This document shows, piece after piece, positions 18,122 to 27,441 of a stretch of DNA of 64,000 bases (position 1 is the stretch's first letter; every line of letters starts with the position of its first letter). Source of the DNA: Sporosarcina ureae. GTDB lineage: Bacteria; Bacillota; Bacilli; Bacillales_A; Planococcaceae. The notes below the pieces were generated by a model. It worked only from the letters and a program-made list of their open reading frames with translations. It had not been told where the DNA came from and searched no databases. Both the position numbers and the translations under genes were made by a program. The DNA lies in contig NZ_CP015109.1 of the NCBI RefSeq assembly GCF_002082015.1, forward strand, positions 2,447,001 through 2,511,000. The letters are read 5' to 3'.

Positions 18122-19321
18122 TCAAACCCGAATCACATCATACAACTCCGTAAACTCTCTCTTACTCAAAATCTTCGGCACAGGATACAGCGGATTCGCT
18201 TCCGCGGAGGCACGTTTAACCATCAAAGGAATATCCTCAACCATAATTCCATCCACTTGCTTCGGAATATTCATTGCATGATTCAACGCCCGAATTTCCT
18301 CAATAAACTTCTCGGCTTTCATTTGCTTCGTATCCGAATGATGTGTAATGCCGATTAGATCAGCTAACTCGGAAAGAGGTTCGTGTACACATTTGCCGTA
18401 ATACTCGAGTGCGTGTGGCAAAATAATCGCGTTCGCTAATCCGTGTGGCATGCTGTAAAATCCACCGAGTGTGTGTGCAATAGCGTGGATATTTCCAACA
18501 TACGCTCGAGTAAATGCTTTGCCAGCCAAATAAGAAGCCCGTTGCATATTCGTTCGCGCGATCAAATTATCTCCATTACGATACGCTTCATATAAGTTAG
18601 CGAATACCAACTGCACTACTTCACGGCTATCTTTCCACGTTTCAGTTGTATTACTATTCCCAATATATGCTTCCACCGCGTGCGTTAACGCATCCATTCC
18701 AGTAGCGGCGGTAATCGCTGGCGGCAATTTCATCGTCAACAATGGATCAAGTACAGCGTAGTGGGGGATCAGTGATGTATCATTGATCGCATACTTCTCA
18801 TGTGTCTTACTATTCGTCACGACAGCGGCAAGCGTGGCTTCACTTCCAGTTCCCGCTGTCGTCGGTACCGCGAATAACGTAGGGATTTGCTTCCGTACAT
18901 GGAATAAACCTTTCAACTCGGGAATCTGTTTCTCGGGTCTCGCAATTCTCGCACCCACTGCTTTTGCACAATCAATCGGAGAACCGCCGCCGAACGCAAT
19001 GAGTGCTTCGCATTCATTCGCAACGTATAATCTCCGTGCTTCTTCAATATTACTGATCGTGGGATTCGCGACAGTTTGGTCATACACTAAGTATTTGATT
19101 CCAAGTGAATGGAGACCGACTAGCATGACGTCTAACAAGCCGAGTTTCGCAATTTCGCGATCTGTAATTATGAGCACGCTGTGTATTCCAAGACTTTTCA
19201 CTTTTCCTGCAAGATTTTCCAAGCTACCAGGTCCAACTAGCAGCTCAGGCTCCCTCCAAGGTAAATGATCCATTCCCGCTTTGAGTCCTTTTTGAAATAA
19301 TCGCGCATACAATCGATACAT
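18122..19321 (-). CDS. Iron-containing alcohol dehydrogenase
   Basis: Group III alcohol dehydrogenase of 399 aa, NAD(P)-dependent. GGGSPID (111-117) is the dinucleotide-binding segment and TTAGTGSEAT follows at about 154. Metal ligands fit Asp210 and His214 (TGMDALTH), His279 (GNIHAIAHTLGG) and His293 (MPHG), with spacings matching the FucO family. AAAGGAG precedes the minus-strand ATG. A perfect cre motif lies 36 nt upstream, suggesting carbon catabolite repression. Substrate unknown; short-chain alcohols or aldehydes are likely. Confidence 0.92.
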   Translation of the reverse strand: MYRLYARLFQKGLKAGMDHLPWREPELLVGPGSLENLAGKVKSLGIHSVLIITDREIAKLGLLDVMLVGLHSLGIKYLVYDQTVANPTISNIEEARRLYVANECEALIAFGGGSPIDCAKAVGARIARPEKQIPELKGLFHVRKQIPTLFAVPTTAGTGSEATLAAVVTNSKTHEKYAINDTSLIPHYAVLDPLLTMKLPPAITAATGMDALTHAVEAYIGNSNTTETWKDSREVVQLVFANLYEAYRNGDNLIARTNMQRASYLAGKAFTRAYVGNIHAIAHTLGGFYSMPHGLANAIILPHALEYYGKCVHEPLSELADLIGITHHSDTKQMKAEKFIEEIRALNHAMNIPKQVDGIMVEDIPLMVKRASAEANPLYPVPKILSKREFTELYDVIRV

Positions 19322-19356
19322 AATGAAAACTCCTTTCCGATGCTAGCAACACATTA

Positions 19357-19370
19357 TGAAAACGTTATCA
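19357..19370. promoter_or_regulatory. CcpA cre site upstream of the alcohol dehydrogenase
   Basis: TGAAAACGTTATCA matches the cre consensus TGWAANCGNTNWCA at every position and is 36 nt upstream of the dehydrogenase ATG. Confidence 0.65.
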
Positions 19371-19643
19371 TGAAATAGACGAATTTGCTATATTGTTATA
19401 CAATAAAGTTAGAACATTCCAACTGATCGGATACTACTAATATGCTAGACGTGTAGTGAGTACATTTTCGCTAATTTAGAACAGATCTGCGTCCTATATA
19501 GAGTGGTAAATTAAATTTACAATACGATAAAGCCTATACTAGTAGGTTTAGATGAGGGAATTATTATAATAAATAAATAATTACTTGACAAAAAGGTCTT
19601 TCAGCCATAGTAAGAAAATAAAAAATAAACTTTCAAAAACAGT

Positions 19644-19661
19644 TGACTGAATGATCATTCA
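19644..19661. promoter_or_regulatory. FadR-like (TetR) operator upstream of fadF
   Basis: TGACTGAATGATCATTCA resembles the B. subtilis FadR operator TGAATGANTANTCATTCA with two mismatches, and contains a perfect 14-bp palindrome at 19648-19661. It lies about 83 nt before fadF, and a TetR regulator gene is present in the cluster at 26756. The rest of 19371-19743 is AT-rich promoter DNA without a gene. Confidence 0.65.
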
Positions 19662-19687
19662 TTATTACACTGTATATAGAATATTAT

Positions 19688-19701
19688 TGAAAGCGGTTTC
19701 T
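19688..19701. promoter_or_regulatory. CcpA cre-like site in the fadF leader
   Basis: TGAAAGCGGTTTCT matches 13 of 14 cre consensus positions and lies between the FadR-like operator and the fadF start, a position suited to roadblock repression. Confidence 0.5.
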
Positions 19702-19743
19702 CAAAGGGGATCTCAAGTAGAAGAAATGGAAGGGGAATAAGAG

Positions 19744-21972
19744 ATGAATATACTACTCATCGCAAACTGGATATTATTTGTAGCAGTCGTCGTATACGGC
19801 TTGGGTCTATTCCTATACCTATTAAAAACTCGCTACGAATTCATCCGACTGGGGAGAAAAGAAAAATTCGATAATGACGTCAAAGCGCGTCTGAAGAAAA
19901 TTTGGGTGTATGTATTTGGACAAAAGAAACTATTGAAAGATAAAAAGAGTGGGGCTATCCACGTCATGTTCTTTTATGGCTTCCTACTCGTGCAATTTGG
20001 TGCAATTGATTTGATTTGGAAAGGTTTAAAGCCAGGATCACATCTACCACTTGGTCCGTTGTATCCGGCATTTACATTCTTCCAGGAAATTGTTGTATTC
20101 GTTATCCTAGTAGCGGTCGTATGGGCATTCTATCGTCGTTACATGGAGAAGCTAGTTCGTCTAAAGCGCGGCTGGAAATCCGGTCTAGTTCTTATATTTA
20201 TTGGACTACTTATGCTTTCCACACTGGTAGCTAACGGTGCGAACATGATTTGGCACAATGAAGGCACTACATGGACAGAGCCAATGGCATCGATCATCGC
20301 CACTGTATTCAGCGCGGTTCCGACAGGCGTAGCTGTGACGATATTCTTTGTCGGTTGGTGGGTACACTTACTGACATTGCTGACGTTCCTAGTATATGTA
20401 CCACAATCTAAGCACGCGCACTTGATCGCAGGTCCGGCAAACGTGTATTTCCACCGTTTAGATCACGCGGGACGTTTGAAGCCGATCGATTTTGAAGCAC
20501 TTGAAGAAATCGAAGACGAAGAGGACATGCCGCCACTTGGTGTAGGTAAGATCACAGACTTCACACAAGCGCAAATGATTGACTTCTATGCATGTGTAGA
20601 ATGTGGACGTTGTACAAATATGTGTCCAGCAACGGGTACAGGTAAAATGCTGTCGCCGATGGACTTAATTACAAAGCTACGTGATCACCTAACAAACACA
20701 GGTGCCATCATGACGAAGCAACAGCCATGGGTACCTCAACTACTGTTCAAAAACTCACAAGGAAATCAATTGGCACTCGCTGCAACGGCAGAGGGAATGA
20801 CAATGGACGAACTTTACAATCCTTCATTGATCGGTGACGTCATCACGGAAGAAGAAATTTGGGCATGTACGACGTGCCGTAACTGTGAAGATCAGTGTCC
20901 AGTAATGAATGAACACGTAGATAAAATTATCGATCTTCGTCGTTATCTTGTGATGACGGAAGGGAAGATGAACCCGGATGCACAGCGCGCGATGACGAAC
21001 ATCGAACGTCAAGGGAATCCGTGGGGCCTTAACCGTAAAGAGAAAGAAAACTGGAGAGACGCACGTCCAGACTTGCACATCCCGACAGTAAAAGAAGCGA
21101 AAAAAGCTGGAGAAGACTTTGAATACTTACTATGGGTTGGTTCTATGGGAGCGTTTGATAACCGCTCACAGAAGATCGCTCTATCATTTGCGCATTTATT
21201 GAATGAAGCCGGCGTAAGCTTCGCGATTCTTGGTAATAAAGAGAAGAACTCCGGAGACACACCACGTCGCCTCGGAAATGAATTCTTATTCCAAGAGCTC
21301 GCAACAGCGAATATCGCGGAATTCGAAAAAGCGAACGTCTCGAAAATTGTGACGATCGATCCGCACGCCTATAATATCTTCAAAAATGAATATCCTGATT
21401 TCGGACTGCAAGTCATCGTCAAACACCATACCGAGTTGCTACACGAACTAGTTATGGCAGGCAAGCTAGTACCGAAGTATGAAATCGATGAAGTCATCAC
21501 ATTCCACGACTCTTGTTATCTAGGTCGCTATAATGATGTCTATGATCAGCCGAGAGAAATTCTTAAAGCGATTCCAGGCGTTCAGTTGGTGGAGATGGAA
21601 CGTAACCGCGAAGACGGTATGTGCTGTGGAGCAGGTGGCGGTATGATGTGGATGGAAGAAGATACAGGACAGCGCGTCAACGTAGCACGTACTGAACAAG
21701 CGCTTGAAGTGAGCCCAGGAATCATTTCATCAGGTTGTCCGTATTGCTTGACGATGTTGTCTGACGGAACGAAAGCCGTTGAAGTCGAAGAACAAGTCGG
21801 CACATACGATATTGCTGAACTATTGGAACGCTCGATCTTTGGAGAACACCAAACAGTCGTTGAAACTGAAGAAGTAGTAGAGTTGGAGGAAGGGATTTTA
21901 GAACCTGAGTTAGCTGTAACGGTTGAAACAGGGGATGGAACACCGGAAACCGACGATAGAAAACAAGATTAA
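19744..21972 (+). CDS. fadF: Membrane (Fe-S) oxidoreductase of fatty acid degradation (FadF)
   Basis: A 742-aa membrane iron-sulfur protein expected to pass electrons from acyl-CoA dehydrogenases or ETF to the quinone pool. The N-terminal 220 residues hold about five to six hydrophobic helices (nitrate-reductase-gamma-like). Two 4Fe-4S clusters are predicted from Cys284/287/290/294 (CVECGRCTNMCP) and Cys375/378/381/385. The C-terminal half has two CCG-type domains (HDSCYLGRYND, MCCGAGGGMMW, SGCPYC). An acidic tail follows. AAGGGGAATAAGAG precedes ATG 19744. The following genes are beta-oxidation enzymes, supporting the role. Confidence 0.9.
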   Translation: MNILLIANWILFVAVVVYGLGLFLYLLKTRYEFIRLGRKEKFDNDVKARLKKIWVYVFGQKKLLKDKKSGAIHVMFFYGFLLVQFGAIDLIWKGLKPGSHLPLGPLYPAFTFFQEIVVFVILVAVVWAFYRRYMEKLVRLKRGWKSGLVLIFIGLLMLSTLVANGANMIWHNEGTTWTEPMASIIATVFSAVPTGVAVTIFFVGWWVHLLTLLTFLVYVPQSKHAHLIAGPANVYFHRLDHAGRLKPIDFEALEEIEDEEDMPPLGVGKITDFTQAQMIDFYACVECGRCTNMCPATGTGKMLSPMDLITKLRDHLTNTGAIMTKQQPWVPQLLFKNSQGNQLALAATAEGMTMDELYNPSLIGDVITEEEIWACTTCRNCEDQCPVMNEHVDKIIDLRRYLVMTEGKMNPDAQRAMTNIERQGNPWGLNRKEKENWRDARPDLHIPTVKEAKKAGEDFEYLLWVGSMGAFDNRSQKIALSFAHLLNEAGVSFAILGNKEKNSGDTPRRLGNEFLFQELATANIAEFEKANVSKIVTIDPHAYNIFKNEYPDFGLQVIVKHHTELLHELVMAGKLVPKYEIDEVITFHDSCYLGRYNDVYDQPREILKAIPGVQLVEMERNREDGMCCGAGGGMMWMEEDTGQRVNVARTEQALEVSPGIISSGCPYCLTMLSDGTKAVEVEEQVGTYDIAELLERSIFGEHQTVVETEEVVELEEGILEPELAVTVETGDGTPETDDRKQD

Positions 21973-22014
21973 AATTATTGCGAATATCGTGTCAATACCG
22001 TACAATTAAGATAT

Positions 22015-22028
22015 CTAAAACGCTAACA
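22015..22028. promoter_or_regulatory. Weak cre-like site before the thiolase gene
   Basis: CTAAAACGCTAACA matches 12 of 14 cre positions. It sits in the 156-nt gap between fadF and the thiolase gene, upstream of a short hairpin (AAGAGGGT/ACCCTCTT, 22047-22068). Confidence 0.35.
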
Positions 22029-22046
22029 ATTGAATGAACTATTAAT

Positions 22047-22072
22047 AAGAGGGTCTATACACCCTCTTATTT
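22047..22072 (+). terminator. Weak hairpin between fadF and the thiolase gene
   Basis: AAGAGGGT (22047-22054) and ACCCTCTT (22061-22068) form an 8-bp stem followed by ATTTAG. It may act as a partial terminator of fadF. Confidence 0.5.
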
Positions 22073-22085
22073 AGTAGTAAGATAT

Positions 22086-22103
22086 CGAGCGAGCGTTCAG
22101 TCA
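22086..22103 (-). promoter_or_regulatory. Second FadR-like operator, before the thiolase gene
   Basis: The minus strand reads TGACTGAACGCTCGCTCG. It shares the TGACTGAA half-site with the operator at 19644, and most of its differences from the FadR consensus in the other half are transitions. It lies 26 nt before the thiolase start. Confidence 0.5.
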
Positions 22104-22128
22104 GTAAACTACTAGGGGGAATAGGAAA

Positions 22129-23319
22129 ATGAGAACAGTAATCTTACAAGGTGCTAGAACACCATTTGGAAAATTAAGCGGGGCACTACAATCGCAAACA
22201 GCAAGTGATCTAGGCGGTATCGCTATTAAGGAAGCGCTTGCACGGGCTGGAGTACAAGGCGATCAAGTAGACGAAGTCATCATGGGGACGGTTTTACAAG
22301 CAGGGCAAGGTCAGATTCCTTCTCGCCAAGCAGCTGTTAAAGGCGGTATTCCGTACGGCGTCAAAACGGAAACGATTAACAAAGTATGCGCTTCCGGAAT
22401 GCGCAGTATCACACTCGCTGATCAGCTGATCCGTCTTGGGGATGAGACAACGATTGTCGCGGGTGGTATGGAATCAATGACCAACGCACCGTACTATGCA
22501 AATGTTCGTTCAGGTTTGAAAATGGGCGATAGCACATTGGTAGATGGCATGATTTACGATGGATTGACGTGTTCATTCTCTGAAGGCAATGTCCACATGG
22601 GCACATACGGAAACAGCACAGCAAACGACTTCTCTGTAAGCCGTGAAACGCAGGACGAATGGTCGTTACGTAGTCATGAACGCGCACTTGCAGCGATGGA
22701 TAATGGATTATTTGAAGAGGAAATCGTTGGCGTCAGCATTCCACAGCGCAAAGGCGATCCAGTCGTTGTGACAGAAGATGAAGGCCCACGTAGAGGCAGT
22801 TCACTTGAAGCGTTGGCGAAACTACGCCCAGCTTTCGGCAAAGAAGGCAGTGTCACAGCTGGAAACGCACCTGGTATTAACGACGGTGCGTGTGCGGTAG
22901 TGTTAATGAATGAAGACGAAGCGAAGAAGCAAGGCAAAGAACCACTTGCTGTGATTCTAGGCCACGCGGAAGTTGCTATCGAACCGGAACGTTTCCCTGA
23001 AACACCAGGCCACGTCATCAAAGCGTTACTTGAGAAAACAGGTAAAACAGCGGACGACATTGATCTATATGAAATCAATGAAGCATTCGCAGTCGTTGCG
23101 CTTGCGAGCTCACAAATCGCTGGACTGGACGAAGAAAAAGTGAATGTCAATGGTGGCGCAGTCGCACTAGGACATCCAATCGGTGCAAGCGGAGCGCGTG
23201 TCGTTCTGACACTGGCAAATGAATTAAAACGTCGTGGCGGTGGAATCGGAATCGCAGCAATCTGTTCAGGTGGCGGTCAAGGCGATGCCATCATGATCGA
23301 AGTACCAAAAACTAACTGA
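22129..23319 (+). CDS. mmgA: Acetyl-CoA C-acetyltransferase (thiolase)
   Basis: Thiolase of 396 aa, catalysing the final cleavage of 3-ketoacyl-CoA or its reverse. The acylated nucleophile is Cys87 (NKVCASGMRS), with His349 (GHPIGASGAR) and Cys379 (CSGGGQGDA) completing the active site. The length fits biosynthetic or degradative short-chain thiolases. The order thiolase, hydroxyacyl-CoA dehydrogenase, acyl-CoA dehydrogenase matches the mmgABC arrangement of B. subtilis. TAGGGGGAATAGG precedes ATG 22129. A FadR-like operator is immediately upstream. Confidence 0.93.
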   Translation: MRTVILQGARTPFGKLSGALQSQTASDLGGIAIKEALARAGVQGDQVDEVIMGTVLQAGQGQIPSRQAAVKGGIPYGVKTETINKVCASGMRSITLADQLIRLGDETTIVAGGMESMTNAPYYANVRSGLKMGDSTLVDGMIYDGLTCSFSEGNVHMGTYGNSTANDFSVSRETQDEWSLRSHERALAAMDNGLFEEEIVGVSIPQRKGDPVVVTEDEGPRRGSSLEALAKLRPAFGKEGSVTAGNAPGINDGACAVVLMNEDEAKKQGKEPLAVILGHAEVAIEPERFPETPGHVIKALLEKTGKTADDIDLYEINEAFAVVALASSQIAGLDEEKVNVNGGAVALGHPIGASGARVVLTLANELKRRGGGIGIAAICSGGGQGDAIMIEVPKTN

Positions 23320-23334
23320 TCGGGGGCATTCCAG

Positions 23335-24186
23335 ATGACAATTGAAAAAGTATTCGTAATCGGTGCAGGACAAATGGGCGGAGGAATTGCTCAAGTCTGC
23401 GCACAGGCGGGCTATCAAGTAACTCTTCACGACCTCAATGAAGAAGCATACGACCGAGGTTTTAAAGTCATCACGAAAAACTTAGCGCGCAACGTGGAAA
23501 AAGGACGTATGACAGAAGAAGAAAAAGAAGCAGTGCTTGGTCGCTTCACGAAATCACTGGATATGCAAAATGCCAAAGATGTCGACATCGTCATCGAAGC
23601 GGCAGTTGAAAACATGGCAATCAAATCAAAGATCTTTGCGGAGCTCGATGAAATCACACCGGAACACACGATATTGGCAACGAACACATCTTCGTTGCCT
23701 ATTACGGAAATCGGTGCAGCTACTAAACGTCCAGGGAAGGTCATTGGCATGCACTTCATGAATCCAGTACCGGTCATGCAGCTTGTCGAAGTCATTCGAG
23801 GCCTGGCTACAGATGATGATGTCTATGAAGCCGTCGAAGAGATGACGAAAAAGCTCAGCAAAACACCAGTTGAAGTGAACGATGCGCCAGGATTTGTTGC
23901 GAACCGCGTATTGATGCCGATGATCAACGAAGCCATCTTCACATTATACGAAGGTGTTGCGACGAAAGAAGCCATTGATGATGTCATGAAAATGGGAATG
24001 AATCATCCGATGGGACCTCTGCAACTAGCAGATTTCATAGGACTTGATACATGTCTCTACATTATGGAAACACTGTATGAAGGATTCGGCGACTCGAAAT
24101 ACCGTCCATGCCCGTTGCTGCGTAAATACGTCAAGGCGGGTTGGTACGGCAAGAAAACAGGACGCGGTTTCTATTCATACGAATAA
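23335..24186 (+). CDS. mmgB: 3-hydroxybutyryl-CoA dehydrogenase
   Basis: NAD-dependent L-3-hydroxyacyl-CoA dehydrogenase of 283 aa. The N-terminal Rossmann motif is GAGQMGGGIAQVCAQAGY. TNTSSLPITEI and GMHFMNPVPVMQLVEVI contain the catalytic Ser and His, followed by a C-terminal domain (APGFVANRVLMPMINEA, GPLQLADFIGLD). It starts 15 nt after the thiolase stop, with GGGGG upstream. Single-function length (no enoyl-CoA hydratase fusion). No enoyl-CoA hydratase gene is visible in this cluster. Confidence 0.95.
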   Translation: MTIEKVFVIGAGQMGGGIAQVCAQAGYQVTLHDLNEEAYDRGFKVITKNLARNVEKGRMTEEEKEAVLGRFTKSLDMQNAKDVDIVIEAAVENMAIKSKIFAELDEITPEHTILATNTSSLPITEIGAATKRPGKVIGMHFMNPVPVMQLVEVIRGLATDDDVYEAVEEMTKKLSKTPVEVNDAPGFVANRVLMPMINEAIFTLYEGVATKEAIDDVMKMGMNHPMGPLQLADFIGLDTCLYIMETLYEGFGDSKYRPCPLLRKYVKAGWYGKKTGRGFYSYE

Positions 24187-24218
24187 TCGAATTAAGTGGA
24201 AAGTAAGAGGTGAAAAGG

Positions 24219-25355
24219 ATGGATTTTATATTAACAGAAGAACAACAAATGATGCGCCAAATGGTTCGTGATTTCGCAAAGAACGAGATCGAACCTTGGA
24301 TTCCCCGAATGGAAGATGGAGAGTTTCCACGTGAACTACTAGAGAAAATGGGCGAGCTCGGATTGATGGGCATTACAGCGCCTGAACAGTATGGAGGTTC
24401 AGAGATGGACTTCTTGTCATATATCATCGCGATTCACGAACTATCGAAAGTCAGCGCCGTCATGGGCGTCGTGTTGTCTGTCCATACTTCTGTTGGAATG
24501 AATCCAATCCTTTACTTCGGCACGGAAGAACAAAAGAACCGCTACTTACCCAAAATGGCATCTGGCGAGTATCTCGGTGCCTTCTGCCTGACTGAAGCAT
24601 CGTCCGGATCCGATGCAGGTTCATTGAAAACGAAAGCGAAGCGAGTCGACGACCACTACGTGATCAACGGCTCCAAAATATTCATCACAAACGGTGGAGA
24701 AGCGGACGTTTACATCGTATTTGCTAACACGGCTCCTGAGAAAGGTACATACGGCATTACCGCATTCATCGTCGACCGAAACACACCGGGGTTATCTATA
24801 GGGAAAGACGAAAAGAAAATGGGACTACACGGTTCACGAACCGTCGCACTCAGCTTCGACAATATGAAAGTACCAGTGGAAAATAGACTAGGTGAAGAAG
24901 GAAACGGCTTCAAAATCGCTATGGCCAACCTTGACGCTGGACGAATCGGCATCGCTGCTCAAGCACTGGGCATAGCAGAAGCGTCACTAGAAGCCGCCGT
25001 CGCCTACGCAAAAGAACGCGAACAATTTGGCAAACCGATCGCAGCCAACCAAGGCATAGGATTTAAGCTAGCCGACATGGCGACCGCAACAGAAGCAGCC
25101 AGATTACTAGTCTACCGCGCAGCTTGGCTACGTTCAGAAGACAAACCATGCGGCAAAGAAGCCTCCATGGCCAAACTATTCGCATCCCAAGCATCCGTAG
25201 ACAACTCCATAGAAGCCGTCCAAGTATTCGGCGGCTACGGTTACACTAAAGACTATCCAGTAGAACGCTACTTCCGCGACGCCAAAGTATGTCAAATTTA
25301 CGAAGGCACAAGCGAAATCCAAAGAGTCGTCATCGCCAAACATCTAACAAACTAA
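24219..25355 (+). CDS. mmgC: Acyl-CoA dehydrogenase (short-chain type), copy 1
   Basis: FAD-dependent dehydrogenase of 378 aa. [19 protein letters not shown] is the FAD-binding loop, and the catalytic base is the Glu of [11 protein letters not shown] near the C-terminus, placed as in short- and medium-chain enzymes. [22 protein letters not shown] is also typical (partly quoted). ATG 24219 has AGAGGTG 7 nt upstream; an in-frame GTG at 24210 is too close to that site. It follows the hydroxyacyl-CoA dehydrogenase by 32 nt. Electrons would pass to ETF and then FadF. Chain-length preference cannot be read. Confidence 0.93.
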   Translation: MDFILTEEQQMMRQMVRDFAKNEIEPWIPRMEDGEFPRELLEKMGELGLMGITAPEQYGGSEMDFLSYIIAIHELSKVSAVMGVVLSVHTSVGMNPILYFGTEEQKNRYLPKMASGEYLGAFCLTEASSGSDAGSLKTKAKRVDDHYVINGSKIFITNGGEADVYIVFANTAPEKGTYGITAFIVDRNTPGLSIGKDEKKMGLHGSRTVALSFDNMKVPVENRLGEEGNGFKIAMANLDAGRIGIAAQALGIAEASLEAAVAYAKEREQFGKPIAANQGIGFKLADMATATEAARLLVYRAAWLRSEDKPCGKEASMAKLFASQASVDNSIEAVQVFGGYGYTKDYPVERYFRDAKVCQIYEGTSEIQRVVIAKHLTN

Positions 25356-25447
25356 AGCTAGAAGCGCTTAGGGGAGCGCATAGCGCGGTGACCTACAACA
25401 ACTTACAAATTTAATGATGTCAGTTTGCTTCAACAAGACGTAGGTAG

Positions 25448-25529
25448 GGATTGGAGCAGAAGAGGGGCGACTCCTGAGGCTCAAGATTACGCCCCCCGGA
25501 AAGCGTCCCTTTCTGGAGCTCCAATCCCC
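25448..25529 (+). repeat. Palindromic repeat, family A (short copy)
   Basis: GGGATTGGAGC (25448-25458) is the reverse complement of 25519-25529. The internal GAGGGGCGACTCCTGAGG is shared with the other family A copies. It separates the two acyl-CoA dehydrogenase genes. Confidence 0.7.
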
Positions 25530-25600
25530 AAACCACAAGCCTAACTTAAGCTATAGCAATTTCATTCAGTAATCAAAAAAACAAAAGGGTGGGAGAAAAA

Positions 25601-26740
25601 ATGGACTTTAAATTATCAGAAGAACATGAAATGATCAGAAAAATGGTACGCGACTTTGCACAGAAGGAAGTAGCACCAACCGCAGCACAACGAGACGAAG
25701 ACGAAACCTTCGACATGGACATCTTCCACAAGATGGCCGAACTCGGACTCACAGGCATTCCATGGCCAGAAGAATATGGCGGCATCGGCAGCGACTTCCT
25801 AGCGTACGTCATCGCGGTAGAAGAACTATCCCGTGTCTGCGCATCTACAGGCGTCGTCCTATCCGCACACACCTCACTAGCAGGATGGCCACTATTCAAA
25901 TACGGCAACGAAGAACAAAAACAAAAATACTTACGCCCACTGGCTGAAGGTTCGAAGATGGGAGCGTACTGCCTAACGGAAGCAGGCTCAGGATCAGACG
26001 CAGGGGGAATGAAAACGACAGCGAAGCTTGATGGTGACGACTACGTGCTAAATGGCTCGAAAATATTCATCACGAATGGTGGAATCGCTGACACATATAT
26101 CGTCTTTGCTGTAACGGATCCAGAATCCAAACATAAAGGAACAAGCGCATTCATTGTAGAAAGTACATTTGAAGGATTCTCTGTAGGAAAGAAAGAGAAG
26201 AAAATGGGCATTCGTTCATCTCCGACAACAGAAGTCGTACTGGATAACTGTCGCGTACCGAAAGAAAATCTTCTAGGAGAAGAAGGCGATGGTTTCATTA
26301 TCGCGATGAAAACGCTCGACGGTGGACGTAATGGAATCGCTGCTCAAGCAGTAGGAATTGCACAAGGCGCATTGGACGCGGCAGTCGATTATTCAAAAGA
26401 ACGTGTACAATTCGGCAAGCCGATCGTAGCCAACCAAGGCATCAGTTTCAAACTAGCGGATATGGCGACAGCGACAGAAGCATCTCGTCTGTTAACATAC
26501 CAAGCAGCATGGCTCGAATCGAACGACCTGCCGTACGGTAAAGCCTCTGCTATGGCGAAACTAATGGCTGGTGACACAGCGATGAAAGTCACAACAGAAG
26601 CGGTTCAAGTATTCGGCGGCTACGGTTATACAAAAGATTATCCAGTAGAGCGCTATATGCGTGACGCGAAAATCACGCAAATCTATGAAGGTACACAAGA
26701 AATTCAACGTCTCGTCATCTCGCGTATGCTGACGAAATAA
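25601..26740 (+). CDS. acdA: Acyl-CoA dehydrogenase, copy 2
   Basis: A paralogue of the preceding dehydrogenase, 379 aa. It has the same FAD loop ([19 protein letters not shown]), [22 protein letters not shown] (partly quoted) and the catalytic Glu in [14 protein letters not shown] 25601 has GGGAG 5 nt upstream. The N-terminal helix and substrate-binding segment differ from copy 1 (for example [24 protein letters not shown]), suggesting a different acyl-CoA, perhaps branched-chain such as isobutyryl-CoA given icmF nearby. That preference is an inference. The TetR gene follows 15 nt later. Confidence 0.92.
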   Translation: MDFKLSEEHEMIRKMVRDFAQKEVAPTAAQRDEDETFDMDIFHKMAELGLTGIPWPEEYGGIGSDFLAYVIAVEELSRVCASTGVVLSAHTSLAGWPLFKYGNEEQKQKYLRPLAEGSKMGAYCLTEAGSGSDAGGMKTTAKLDGDDYVLNGSKIFITNGGIADTYIVFAVTDPESKHKGTSAFIVESTFEGFSVGKKEKKMGIRSSPTTEVVLDNCRVPKENLLGEEGDGFIIAMKTLDGGRNGIAAQAVGIAQGALDAAVDYSKERVQFGKPIVANQGISFKLADMATATEASRLLTYQAAWLESNDLPYGKASAMAKLMAGDTAMKVTTEAVQVFGGYGYTKDYPVERYMRDAKITQIYEGTQEIQRLVISRMLTK

Positions 26741-26755
26741 CAGGAGGTCTATGCA

Positions 26756-27373
26756 ATGCCCAAACATGAAGTGAAATCTACCGTCAAAGATGAAGAACTC
26801 ATTCAGAAGCGACGTGAACAAATTAGCCGGGGCGCTGTGAAATTATTTATTGATAAAGGATTCCACAGGACGACTACACGTGAAATCGCCAAAGAAGCGG
26901 GCTTCAGTATTGGCACACTGTACGAGTATATTCGGACAAAAGAAGACGTCCTGTATCTCGTCTGTGACAATATTTACAATGAAGTGAAAGTTCGCCTGTC
27001 TGAGCTCGACAACAATGACAACACGGTAGAAGGGCTACGTGTGGCGATTGCACGGTATTATGAAGTCATCGATCAAATGTCGGATGAATTCCTCGTCATG
27101 TACCAGGAGTCGAAGTCGTTACCTAGCGAAGCACTTCGTTACGTACTCACGAAAGAACTGGAAATGGTTGAGCAATTTGAGACCATTATTCGTAAATGCG
27201 TGGAAGCTGGTAATCTTCGCATTGGACGGGATGAAGTATCATTGACCGCACATCACATCCTCGTATCTGGCCAAATGTGGTCGTTCCGAAGATGGGCGTT
27301 GCGCAAACAATATACGTTAGAACACTATACGAGAGTACAAACTGATCTACTTATTAAAGGTGTAGAGAAGTAA
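26756..27373 (+). CDS. TetR family regulator (FadR-like)
   Basis: A 205-aa repressor with an N-terminal helix-turn-helix (ISRGAVKLFIDKGFHRTTTR EIAKEAGFSIGTLYEYI region, residues about 22-65) and a C-terminal ligand-binding domain. It is co-transcribed with acyl-CoA dehydrogenase genes and upstream of icmF. It probably binds the FadR-like operators at 19644 and 22086 and is released by long- or branched-chain acyl-CoA. CAGGAGG lies upstream of ATG 26756. The regulon assignment is inferred from location and operator similarity only. Confidence 0.88.
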   Translation: MPKHEVKSTVKDEELIQKRREQISRGAVKLFIDKGFHRTTTREIAKEAGFSIGTLYEYIRTKEDVLYLVCDNIYNEVKVRLSELDNNDNTVEGLRVAIARYYEVIDQMSDEFLVMYQESKSLPSEALRYVLTKELEMVEQFETIIRKCVEAGNLRIGRDEVSLTAHHILVSGQMWSFRRWALRKQYTLEHYTRVQTDLLIKGVEK

Positions 27374-27383
27374 CTAACTTGCG

Positions 27384-27416
27384 GACTCTGCCACGAAAAA
27401 GTTCGTGGCGGTAGTC
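27384..27416. other. Hairpin between the TetR gene and icmF
   Basis: GCCACGAA (27390-27397) pairs with TTCGTGGC (27402-27409), flanked by GACT/AGTC. No T tract follows, so it is more likely an mRNA processing or stability element than a terminator. Confidence 0.5.
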
Positions 27417-27441
27417 AGCATGTACGGAAGGTGGAAGACAA

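Noticed and set aside
18783..19268. Plus-strand open frame of 161 codons
   Set aside because: Antisense to the iron alcohol dehydrogenase, which has full domain and motif support; no ribosome binding site.
22674..23150. Minus-strand open frame of 158 codons
   Set aside because: Antisense to the thiolase gene; composition is typical of a shadow frame.
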